Shown piece after piece: positions 45,856 to 57,158 of a stretch of 64,000 bases of DNA. Both the position numbers and the translations under genes were made by a program. The notes below the pieces were generated by a model. It did not search any database and had not been told where the DNA came from. It saw only the letters and a list, made by a program, of their open reading frames with translations. Each line of letters opens with the position of its first letter. Position 1 is the stretch's first letter. Origin of the DNA: Gorsachius magnificus. Its lineage: Eukaryota; Chordata; Aves; Pelecaniformes; Ardeidae. The DNA lies in NCBI GenBank assembly GCA_034008185.1, contig CM067081.1, positions 156,146,258 to 156,210,257 on the forward strand. Reading direction: 5' to 3'.

Positions 45856-48800
45856 CCTGACTTACTCATAGTGTAATAACACTGTGCTTTTAAAATGCTT
45901 TTAACCACAAACTGTTTGGAGCAACCAACTGCAATCTATTAAGTTTCAGCTCGCAGGGATTTTACTTTTTTCTCAACCCTTTCTTGTACATTATGTAAGC
46001 ATTTTTAGGAAATTCACAGTTCTTACCGAATTTAAAAGAAATATCTAGCTTTATGAGGAGAAACTAACTAATATCCGTAGTTTTTAAGGTAGATTTTGGA
46101 AACTAAGAAGATTTTTCATTGTTGATGGGTGGATATGTTCTATAGTAAATTACTTTTCTTTGTCCTTCTGGGAGTGATTTCATTTTAACTTCAGGGGCAA
46201 ATCCAGCCTGATTTATACAAGTGTCATTATAAAAAATACTGGAACTTTTATCATGTTTCTTGCTTTGGGATGAGTAAAGCAAGCAAAAGTTGCCTTAGAG
46301 AGTATAACTATACAGAGCAAGAATTTTTTTCAATATCTATCTTATATGGGAGAGAATTTTACATATAATATACATGTATCCTTCTTGAATTAAGTAATAT
46401 AGGCAACATTTTAATACTATACTGGTACTTATAACCACAGCAATTCTTTCTTTATCCACATAGGCCTTTCAGGAGTTTCAGGGAGAACTGAAACCTGTTC
46501 ATCCCAGTGGTGATGAAGCTAATATATTTTTGCAAATTAATTAAAAAAAAAATTAAATGCTCACTGGAATATTATCCCCACATATTTTTCCATCTCAGTT
46601 TTAGGATGTGCTTATTTTTTCTGATATGCAGTAAGCGATGTTGTTTGGATAATCTGTTTGGGAAGTCAAGAAGCAGGGAAATCTAATGACTAAATCCTAC
46701 TTTTCATGGATTTACTGGGGTAGCCCATTATTGGCTATTCTACTTTTGTAGATTTATTAAATATTTCATGGAGAAGGCTTTTTTCACATTCTATCAGACT
46801 ATGTTAAGATAGCAGTTCTTGAATCTAGGAATAGAAGTATGCTTAACAGTTGCTGTCAAAACAATATTGAGTGGAGCCAGAAGAGATGGGGATGTAAGGG
46901 TGAAGATTGGGCCTTTCCCCACATGGCAGAAATAGTGACCTTCAGGTAACAAGAACAGAGGAAGAGAAAGGAGCTGCTGATAAACCAAGTGTCAGTAGTA
47001 TAGTGCCTGGGAGAAGAGGCGGTAGGAACAGGAGACAGATCTAGCTTGGGAACCACTTCTGATTTTGAAACATGTTTGTTTCAGAACAAACCTGTCTTCA
47101 GCTCAGGCCTGGTAGCTAACTGATAAAAGATTTAAAAGAAAATGTAAACAGTGGAAGAACAATACTTGGAAGCATCACTACCTACTTGTTTTGCCAGAAT
47201 AAAATTTGGGGATGTGCTAGAATATGTCTCTTTTAAGGCTGACTGCAACTATTGTTTTATAAACTGGATAAATGAGCAATAATCATCAGTACCACATAAA
47301 TGAAAGGCTAGGTCTTCTCCCACTTCAAGAAGATGAAACAGTGTTAGCCTGATGCAGAATAGTCAAATGTCATCTGTATTATGCATTACACTTGAAAACA
47401 AAAGAAGTGTATTCTTGAGTTCTAGCAATAACTTAATAACTCAGTCCATACACAAAACTCTTTATTTCAGTGAAAATGCTCTGCATAACAGAGTAGATGG
47501 ATCATAAGCCTTCAGCCTTCCCATCTGCTTTTCTAGGGATAAGTTCAGACAGAGGTATGTAATCTGATACAGAGCCTATGAACAATCAGAATTAACACCT
47601 TCCACAGCACTCTGAACTCTCTGGATTAAAGCTGATGCATGTTTTCCTGGAAAAAAACGCAAGTGTATATTAAAATAAATTATTAATGCTACTGCAATTT
47701 AGTATATTAATAAAGTAATTATACTAAAATTCTTCTAGTAATGAAGACTTTTAGAATATGATGTTGTCTTGTAGTTCGTGGAGCTTGGCATATTGAAGAA
47801 TGAAGCCAAAAAACGGATTTTGAAATACTTGGGAAGTATGGCATGTACAGAACATGATATTAATGCTGTAAAGCTTATTAAGTATCTCTAAGAGATTTCC
47901 AGGAACTATCTTCCTGCGTAAAAAAGGTGGTAAAGGAACATTTTCTGCTGGTACTAAGGTTGCTGGGGAAAGGGAAAAGTTCATGGACTCATGGAGGCTG
48001 TCAGTGTGATTAACCTCAGTTGCTAAGGGTGATTCATAGTCTTTTTTCTCTGAGGAATAACCTGTACTGATTTGATTAGATTAAAGACATCTGGCAGATC
48101 ATGATCTTAAAACTGTCTATACCAACCCTTATTGATGGCATCATATATTCCAGAACAGGACAAGGGTCTGTATTAGACAGAGACAGGTGAAAAAATCTGA
48201 ATTTAATCAGGCTCTCCAGTACTTCTATATGTGTTCCTCATGCAGAAGGTGATTGCCTGCCTGATAAACTATATCTGCACAGAATTTCTTCATCACTTTA
48301 TGAATTGTTTTCTCTGAAGCTTTTATTTTTCTAAGTAGAAGATAACTAGCACTGTTACAGATGCCTCTGCACTTATTAATCCTGACATTGTCCCAGTGAG
48401 AACATGGATAGAAGTTCCTCCCTGAAGTCAGACTTGCAGAAATCATCTGAAAGACCCACAGCCTCAATCTGCTCAGGGACAGAGGGAAAATAAAGGGGTC
48501 CTTACCAAAAACTTGTGTCACTTCAAAGTTTTAAGACTTAAATAGGACCACTGAAAGAGACACAATGGATTAGAGGTGCATTAAACTCAGAAACTGTAAC
48601 AGAGGCACTCTGGGACACACCAATCCATGAGAATTTTGTGAAGAGAGAGAAAGGTTAGATGGATCTTCAGTGTGTTGAATGTGCCTTACAGTTTTTATAG
48701 AATAATATATCTGAACTTAACTAAATTTAAAATTTTACTTTGTGGTTGACCTTTTCCAGATTAATGACACGGTGTCAGTGGTAGGACACAGGAGACGTGC

Positions 48801-49635
48801 CAGTTACAGTGATTAAACAAAAACATTAAGAGAAACTATATATATTGTTGCCTAGCAGAGAACCAAAACATTTTTTCCTGAAAGCCACATGAACTTATTT
48901 TTCAGGTCTTAAAAATGGCTGTGTGTTTGACATCAATAGAAAGGAGCTGGAAGAGGGAGGTGATTTGTAGTAGTTGTGCTTTGGATGGTGAAGATAATTA
49001 ACAAAATATCTCCAAATAGTTTTTACATTAAAAGAAATACTGAATTTGAAAAATATTGCCAAAGCATTAAGGTCGCACTTCAGCTAGATATTTTGAAACA
49101 TGTTTCACTTTACTGTCTCTTTAAGGTCTTTCTACCAATTTCCAGATGTTACCTCAAATCTGATATGGATAAACTAAGACTCTTAATCTTTTCCCTGTTA
49201 ATCCCTTTTACCTTCTTTCTAATCAGTATGAATAATGCTAATCTGTTTACTCAGTGCCAGAACCCAGGCATAACCTTTGGGTTGGGCTTTATTCCAGATC
49301 TTCACATCCAGGCTCTGTATGTGTCTTTGCCGTCTGAGACCTTCGTTCTGGGCTGGGATGAAACTGTTTCTGAACATACCTGCCTGTGTAACCTAACTAT
49401 ACATAGACAACAAAAGCAAGTAGTTTGGATTAGATAAATTTTTAGCAGGCCATAGTTGGATAAAGTGAATCCCCATACGAGATGATGAGGCCCTGGATCA
49501 AGGATTTAGCAGCATGGAAGAATAAAAAAGGTGGACTATGAAAGATGATCTGGAGAAGGAACTTCTAGGCATAGCATCATTTTGAGATGTTGACACAAAA
49601 AGGTTGTTTTCATTCTGTCTGGAGTTAATAAGAAC

Positions 49636-49652
49636 TTTTTTTTTTTTTTTTT
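49636..49652. repeat. poly-T tract (17 T)
   Basis: An uninterrupted T17 about 150 bp upstream of the CR1 at 49.8 kb. CR1 elements lack poly-A tails, so this is not part of that element. Confidence 0.9.
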
Positions 49653-49798
49653 ACAAATGGCAGATCCATGACATTTGCTATCTTTAGAACAGAATTAAGA
49701 TACACATGCTGGGGGAATATTAAAAACCAAAGGGCGAGCTTTGAAGAAAACCTCAGTATTTACGCTAGATAAGGAATGGGCACAGTGAATGAAACCTC

Positions 49799-50073
49799 AG
49801 TCAGAGGACAGGGGGTAATGGTTTTAAACTAAACCAGGGTAGGTTTAGACTGGATATAAGGAGGAAATTCTTTACAACGAGGGTGGTGAAACACTGGAGC
49901 AGGTTGCCCAGAGAGGTGGTGGAGGCCCCATCCCTGGAAACATTCAAGGCCAGGTTGGATGGGGCTCTGAGCAACCTGATCTAGTTAGTGGTGTCCCTGC
50001 TCACTGCAGGGGGGTTGGACTAGATGACCTCTAGGGGTCCCTTCCAAACCAAAACATTCTATGATTCTATGAT
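49799..50073 (+). mobile_element. CR1 LINE 3' end, young-looking, 5'-truncated
   Basis: A plus-strand CR1 tail of about 275 bp. It begins within ORF2 ([10 protein letters not shown], family: [10 protein letters not shown]) and ends with 'cattctatgattctatgata'. About 62 codons of ORF2 are open and in frame to the natural stop at 49982-49984, including [16 protein letters not shown] and [19 protein letters not shown]. The 3' UTR word ggttggactagatgacctct is present. The last 210 bp differs from the minus-strand CR1 at 41.1 kb at about 11 positions by my count, so both belong to one subfamily. Confidence 0.95.
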
Positions 50074-53000
50074 ACTGTTAACTTTTGCTAGTAGAGGGAA
50101 TGGGCTGATTGTGACAGTTCGTATTCTCTTCAGTCCCTGAAGACTTGCAGCTGCAAGAGTAGGCTACCACCTGTGAAGATTATGCTGTGTTCGTGGCCTG
50201 GTATGCAGACTTATTTTCCTATGATTTGGAAAACTGCTTTTGAATCAATCAATTTTGTAAAGCATCAGGGAAATTCCTTCCTTTTGGTGACACTGGAAGC
50301 TAGTAATCTGTCAATGCAAATGTTTCATTTTCAAAATATGAAGTCATTTGACATATGAACTGTATGGATTTTTGTTTGTTTCATGCCTATGACATACAAA
50401 GCCTGAAACTGTGTGTGGTAGAGAAAGGGGGACAAAGGTCTCTAATTTGCCTATGGTTTGTATTTTAAATGCTCTCTTATATTCCTGTGTGAAAAGAGCA
50501 GGGCTTTTAATCATCAGTTTTTTTCTTTATTTTTTTTGGTAAATGTTCAAAATAGAAACTTAATTTTAAGCAGGAAGTAATCAGCTGTATTACACTTTCT
50601 TTGAACTTTGATTCAAGATCAGCTATCCTTTCCTGAAGATCTTCAGGTAGCTTCCTTCTTTTCTTCTTAATTTTGGGTGATTGTTCTGTTTTCTCAAAAC
50701 CAGTGATGATAAGCCTACTGGTAATAGTGGTGTGCTTACCAGACTGAAGATATAGTTGCTGTATTCCTTATGGAGGTATCTCTAGAATGCCTCTATACAA
50801 GGAATGTGTCTAGTTTGCATTCATACTATTAATATATTTAGTGTACATCCATGTATCTTGCGACTGGGTGTTATGATTCCTTCTCAGGTAGAACCTTTTC
50901 TGCTTTAAAATTATGCCATCAATACAAGCAAAGGTGGCTTTAGGCTGATAGAGCCAGAGACTTCAATTTCTTCAACACCAGGGCTATGCGTATGAGGTAT
51001 TGATTTGCATTTGCAGATTATCTTCTTTTGCTTGTATGGACTCCAATTACAATTAAAATGGATTTTTATTTATTTGAAAAAGGGCTATGAATGTTATTAG
51101 GATATCTAGATTACCTGAAAGAATAGAATTTCTTCAGGCAGACAGGGCACATGAATGTATTCCATGTTTCCAGATATTTTTCTACTTCTCTGGCAATTTG
51201 AAATACAAAGTTCTCATCTGCCTCTTTCAAACTTACTGGCCTCCACCACAGTGTGATAAAAAAACAACGAAAACTGCATGAAGTCTATTTTTTTTTTTTC
51301 CTTTTCAAATGAATATTCAAACTAGCTGTGTTGTCCAGATATGCAAAATCTTTGTGTGGTATTCACTGTAAAGTTTAACCCAATTTCAGAGAGACTGGAG
51401 TTAATAGGTTTTATGGGCATTACTTAAGTAAAATTACCACCTTAGTGAAATGGGAAAACATCACATGAAAAACAAACAAAACTGTCTTGTAAAAAGATGT
51501 CTTAAACCCAAATGAAACAAGAATATCATTGAGTCTAGTTAAAAATTGAGGTGAAAAATTGGAAGAAATTTACAGGGAACTTTGCCATTTTGTTTTACAG
51601 AAAATGAATGGATATGTTCCCATTTCTGTGGAAAATTTTGGAGGTACCTCACATAATTTATAATTGATTTTCCACTAAACTGTTGAAAAATCTTTTTTTG
51701 CTTCTTCTGCTAAAGTGCAGCACCAGCAAAAATCTGCAGAACATCTTGGCAAATTTTTCAGAAATTAACTTTACCTCAAAAACCTGAAAGTATGATGTCT
51801 TTTTTTTTTTTATTTGAAAAAGAGAATACCATGAACGTGTGGAATACATTAGTACCATAATTCAGTAGAAGGTTATAGTACCGTAGTTATAGCAGTACAT
51901 TTTAGCAGAACATTTCAAACGACACTTTGAGGTAGATTTTATACCTTTTAGATTTGAAATGTAATAGTGCCTTTTTAGAGCTCTTGGGCCTAATTTATGA
52001 CTTAGATGCCATACACCAACAAGTGTCAAACCTGCAGTTGGTTTGCTGTTTCCTAGATTTCTAAAAGTCTGAATATTAGAACTTGTTAAAGAATCATCTT
52101 GTGGGTTTTACTACTGTATAATGAGTCTTTCAGCATTTATTACTTTTTTTAGTTCAAACTCAGAATTACTCACTGAATTTTCTGTAGCAACAAAAATGCT
52201 CTATTATCTGGAGAGCAGTTAAAGAAATCAAAAGTTTCATTTACTATGTGAGAACTTTGCCCACAACTTGAATGCAGTACAAAGAGCCATTAGAATTAAC
52301 CTTAATTGACAAGTTCACCAGAAATCAAGGAGAAACAGTTACCTTTTCCTCTGAAGTGTAGTTCTATCTGCACTGTTTTGAGGTCTCATGTTTGATACAG
52401 ACGGGACTGAGATGCACATTTTTACTGCTCATATTGTATCTGTGCCATGGAGGAAGAAGTCTTCAGCTAAAGCTGAAGGTCCTTTAGAATTAGATGCACA
52501 TTTTGCTGCTAATGTCAGTGGGACCAATATTTCGCCTTTAGGTTCCATAAAAATCAATGTGGAACCATTCCCATGGACTACTGACTTTTCAAAACTGTCT
52601 CCAGAGCATCTTTTGCAGAATTACTTACTCAGTAGGCTTTAGAAACAGCTAAATGAAAGGGTTTCACTTGCTCTCTCAAGCTACAGACAGTAAGCTACCA
52701 TTTATCTCCTAGAGCCCTTGAGTATATACTTTAGTTTAGCTATGGTATTAGTTCTGGTCATAGCATTGATATGAAAATAGGTACGTAAGATTAGTTTCAC
52801 TGCTATTAGTCTTTAAATTTATACATTTCACTTGGCACTGGTGAGATTTTCAGATACTTGTTGAAAAAGATTTCTGTCAGTATTTTCTGTCACTGTAGAC
52901 CCATTATATAGCTTGAAAAGTACTGCTTAAGAGACAGATGTATACCTTTGTTTTTCATTTCCTAACAGCTAATGTTAGATTATGCATATTATGTTGCTAA

Positions 53001-54535
53001 GACCTAGTTTTGCTCAAGCTTATTTTCAAAATGCCCATTTCTATCTCTATCTTCATAGAGAACCAAGGCTGGATATAGTCATGTTTTCTGAATTGAAAAC
53101 CTTCAAGCACACACTAGAATATTAACTGAACATTCTCAACTGAAATACTAATTAACTGACAATATCATTACCACATGGTGTCCAAGCCGATGTTGACTAC
53201 TTTCTACATGTAGATGTTTAAAGCATATGAATTATAGCTAGTTTTGCTCTTCAAACAGGATATTTCTTGCTTAGATATAATCTAGAATTAAGTTGATTCC
53301 TGCCTTCAAAACAGATTACTTAGTGACTTATTTAAAAAAAAAAAACAAACTAATTGGTCTTTGTCATAGAATTTACGGTTTTTTCATTGCAATGGTCTTC
53401 TACACCAGGTATATGTGTTATTCATAGCTTTGGTCACTTTTGGTGAAGACTGCCAATTTGCTTAAGCTCTAAACACATTTATATGATGCAAATCAATTGA
53501 GCTTCACTGTATTCAAAGTAATACCTGTCTGTAAAACACCAAAGGGAAAGTATGAAATCTGACTTCAGGTTACCGATCTATTCTCATATTATTTCAGGTT
53601 TCAAACTAATTGTCAGAGAAGCATCTACCCTCTAGAATCTGATTTAATGATTCAAGGCTTCTGTGCTCAGATATTTTTGCTACAGTATACTTTGGCTGTG
53701 AAGATTCTCATGCTCATATTTATGAGTGTGACATGGCTCCGTTTACTAAAACCATACTAGAAGCCTATTTGATTTATGTGACTTATTTATAATTATTTAG
53801 GGTACTAATTTTACTTCTTTAAATTTGCTGAGCTGTAAGCTTGATGGATACCATAGAGAGTCCTTTTTATTTATTAATTTATTAATTCTGTAATAATCTG
53901 ATGCTGCTTCATAAATAAATTGTTATGTATGTTCACAAAGACAAAACTGTAGGGGAAATTAGTGGCAAAAGAACTCTCAGCCCTTCCTCCTCTATTTAAA
54001 AAAGAACATTATATCCATTTTCAAGTTAGCATATCCCAAGGGAAAATTGCTATGTAACTTCTATTCTCTCTCAGAAAAAGCTCTTCAGTCAGTTACAAAA
54101 TAATGGCCAAGGATTTATTCTATAGCTCTTGAAGATTACTTCAATGCATAGAAAAATAAAATTAAACAAGTACCTTAGTAAAAGCTGAATATTAGTGTTA
54201 ATTTCACATTTTTGATGAGTTCTTTTTAGTTACTGTTAATTTAAATTGATTCAAGTGGGGTGATTTGGATGCAAATTCCTCTGTATAATATGTGTTGTTT
54301 TTTAAAAAAGAGAAACTTTATAACATAATGAATTATATGCTGAAGGAGACCTTTGACTGGGAGAAATACACAGGTTGGGAGTACAAGAGTGCAATTAAAT
54401 ATAGGGCTTAGTAGTGTATGATGTGATCCTCCGATATTTTAAATATGTCTCTGAACAGGTACAAATTGGTGAAAACATTCCTGGATATAAAAGTGGTAAT
54501 ATCAGCTAATCCACATTCTTTTTTCAGTTTGCTGC

Positions 54536-54549
54536 TTTTTTTTTTTTTT
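54536..54549. repeat. poly-T tract (14 T)
   Basis: T14 between 'gctgc' and 'cctaaaatcc'. Simple homopolymer. Confidence 0.8.
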
Positions 54550-55741
54550 CCTAAAATCCTTTGATATGTGCAGAAGAAAGGTGAAATACTCCAAAATAAT
54601 TTATCTTCCCTTCTTATCTCTCATATTTTCCTCTGCTATGTTTTCCCTTAGTTGTACATGTCATTCTAATTCAACTGGCCATTTTTTTTTTCATTGTAAT
54701 TTCACCTCGCTTTCATCTTTATCACTTGTTTCTGCCACAATATCTACAAACACTATCTATCCTTTTTGAGTCAGTGATTCTCTTTTACTCAAATTTATAC
54801 CCAAGATTCTACAAACAATGAGACGCAGTAACTATCAAATAATACAATGTTAAATTCTGGAGTGTGATTCAAGATGTGGAAAGAAAATGATATTTTGTAC
54901 AGCATCAAAGAAATTATTGTCACTTAGTCATGTGCCACGAAATTGGAAGTACATATAGTTTATGATTTTTTGAATTTACAGGCAATATATGCAAGAAAAT
55001 TCTGACATTTACCATTATAAGATGCTTTTTAAAATTGTTTATAACTTTGCTAAAATTAAACTGCTTGGGTTGAAATTTCCTTGTCTGACTGGGGCTAGTT
55101 TTGTTCATTTTAGGGTTCAATTTTTCAAAAGATAAGTTTCATACATTGTCTTACACTTGTTGCCATGACAATGATCACAAGTCTGTACTTTGGAGCAGGG
55201 ACTTCTTATGTGCAAGAAGAACTGCTTGAGTTTTAGGGATGGATTACTTACTTCTCCTCAAAAATGTTTCCAGTTTGGGCTAACTTGTAATTCTTTGAAT
55301 AGTCTTAATTTACACATCCTCAGTACTCTTTTGTTAACAAATTTTCACACACATTTTATGAATATTCCCTATGTCTTAGGCATGCCTTGTCTGCTCAGAG
55401 AGCCAACAGACAATTAAAACTGTTTGAAACATCTTCAGTCTCATTGACAATATTCAAATCGATTCCCTATGGAGTTGATTCTAGGACACTGCATGAAGAA
55501 CAGTGTATACACCATGAAAAATTTTAGTGGTTTCCATGCTAGCTTGAAATGACTGGCTATATCTGCATTGCACAGGGCAAGTACAGCTGTTCTTGCCTCT
55601 ACATAGGGCTGTTCTGCACTGCTTCTGATCCTGGGTTAGGTAGTTACAGTTTAGATATCTCTGCATTTTTCTCCCTTACCTGCTGTAGTTTATATCCACA
55701 GGCTATCTATATTCTCCATAATCTTGCTCTTGCTTCTGAAA

Positions 55742-55925
55742 CATCATGGAGAAGGTAGAGAGGAGGAAGGGTGTACAAGAAAGAAGAGAAGAGGCTAGGG
55801 GTGTACATTCAGAGTCCTGCAGGTGGAGAGAGGAGAACAGCACAGGGAGAGCATGGAGGTGCACTGAACAGGGAAGGCTCTGCAGATTAGGAGAGAAGGG
55901 CCTGCAAACACAAGAGCAAATGTCG
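55742..55925 (+). repeat. Purine-rich low-complexity stretch
   Basis: The plus strand is dominated by A and G (for example gagaaggtagagaggaggaa) with few pyrimidine interruptions. Such tracts can adopt triplex-type structures in vitro, but the run is interrupted often enough that no special structure is claimed. Confidence 0.5.
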
Positions 55926-56029
55926 TAGATGCTCTAGTCCTTACATTCCTGTGTTGTCTGTTAAGTAGGTATGTAAACCCTTAGCATATTGTATCTCTTG
56001 ACATTCATCAATGTCAGGCTCAGACAGAG

Positions 56030-57158
56030 GGTGATAAGCCTTCTACAACAGAGCGACTGCATTAGTGGACGAGGTAAGGATGTTATCTACCTAGACCTAT
56101 GTAAGGCCTTTGGTATGGTCCATGGTAACATTCTTGCAAAATATGGGTTTGATGGATAGGATGGATAGATGCCCAAAGAGTTATATTCAATATCTCAGTG
56201 TCCAAGTGGAAAACAGTACAAGTGGTGACCCTCAAGGATCCGTACTGGGACCAATACGTATCTTCATTAGTGACATAGACAGTGGGATTGAGTGCACCCT
56301 CAGCAAGTTTGCAGACGACACCAAGCTGAATGGTGCAGTTGATTAGCTAAATGAAAGGGATGCCATCCAGAGGAACTTCATGGGCTTGAGGAGTAGGTCT
56401 GTGTCAACCTCATGAAGTTCAACAAGGCCAAGTGCAAAGTCTGGCACCTAGGTCAGAGCAATTCCCAGTATCAGTACAGTCTGGAGGATGAATGGATTGA
56501 AAACAGCACTGCGGAGAAGGACTTGGGTCTAGTAGTAGATGAAAAATTGCACATGAGCCGGCAATGTGCACTTGCAGCCCAGAAATTGTACCCTGGGCTG
56601 CATCAAAAGAAACATGGCCAGCAGGTCAAGGGAGGTGATTTTCCCTCTCAACACTGTTCTCATGAGACTCACCTGGCGTACAACATCCAGTGCTGGAGTC
56701 CCTTGTACAAGGAAGACATTGGACCTGTTAGAATGAAAATGGTTAGAGGCCTGGAGCACCTCTCCTATGAGGACAGGCTGAGAGAGTTGGGGTTGTTCAG
56801 CCTGGAGAAGAGAAGGCTCCAGGGAGACTGTATTGCATCCTTTCAATATATAAAGGGGGCTTACAAGAAAAATAGAGAGAGACTTATTACCAAGGTCTGT
56901 AGTGACAGGACAAGGGGAAATGGTTTTAAACTGAGAGATTTAGATTGGACATAAGGAAGAAATTTTTTACAATGAGGGTAATGAGACACTGGAACAGGTT
57001 GCCCCGAGAAGTGGGTGCCCCATCATTGGAAATGTTCAAGGTCAAGTTGGATGGGGCTTTGAGAAAACTGATAGAGAAAGATGTCCCTGAGGGATTGGAC
57101 AAGATGGTCTTCAAAAGTCCTTTCCAACCCAAACAATTCTGTGATTCTATGATTCTAA
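56030..57158 (+). mobile_element. CR1 LINE, about 1.1 kb, 5'-truncated, with RT core remnants
   Basis: A plus-strand CR1 that begins inside the reverse transcriptase ('agcgactgcattagtggac', family: gtgactgcatcagtggac) and ends with 'tttccaacccaaacaattct' and 'gattctatgattcta'. It carries RT landmarks YLDLCKAF (family: YLDFSKAFDTV), [21 protein letters not shown], the linker MKFNKAKCKVWHLG, and the C-terminal region down to [12 protein letters not shown]. It is more diverged than the 41 and 49.8 kb copies and its tail belongs to a different subfamily. Several small insertions and deletions break the frame. Confidence 0.95.
56085..57085 (+). pseudogene. CR1 ORF2 remnant with RT active-site motif
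   Basis: The reverse transcriptase part still reads well: GSVLGP at about 56238 and FADDTKL at 56308-56328, keeping the two catalytic aspartates of the Y/F-x-DD box. A stop follows at 56343-56345 (VD then stop) where the family continues, and reading resumes in another frame at MKFNKAKCKVWHLG (56412). That frame stays open for about 180 codons to 56954, though the part between about 56575 and 56730 is out of register with the family, and the C-terminus continues in a third frame from 56945. At least three frame changes make it a dead gene. Confidence 0.88.

Larger units (their letters stand above)
42009..49798. other. Non-coding DNA with weak fossil-repeat traces
   Basis: No gene recognised. 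The longest frame (plus 48976-49437, 153 codons) shows a hydrophobic stretch near residues 70-83 but no domain or family likeness. A possible MIR trace lies at 44090-44160. Words of the ancient amniote repeat occur at 45651-45705 and 46192-46250. Homopolymer tracts: A15 followed by GAAAGAAAA at 45832-45855 and T17 at 49636-49652. A TATG/ACAC-rich patch lies at 45340-45392. Confidence 0.6.
50074..56029. other. AT-rich non-coding DNA, no gene seen
   Basis: No frame with a known motif; the longest (plus 52388-52642, 84 codons) is unrecognised. T-rich runs occur near 51288-51299 and 54536-54549. From about 55742 to 55925 the plus strand is purine-rich (repeated agagag, gaagg and agaaga words), producing a Glu/Arg-rich 60-codon frame that is almost certainly a composition effect. 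No older repeat was identified. Confidence 0.65.

Noticed and set aside
48976..49437. Longest non-repeat open frame (153 codons, plus strand)
   Set aside because: No recognisable domain, no plausible promoter or splice context, AT-rich codon use like its surroundings. In 64 kb of AT-rich DNA a single frame of this length can arise by chance.
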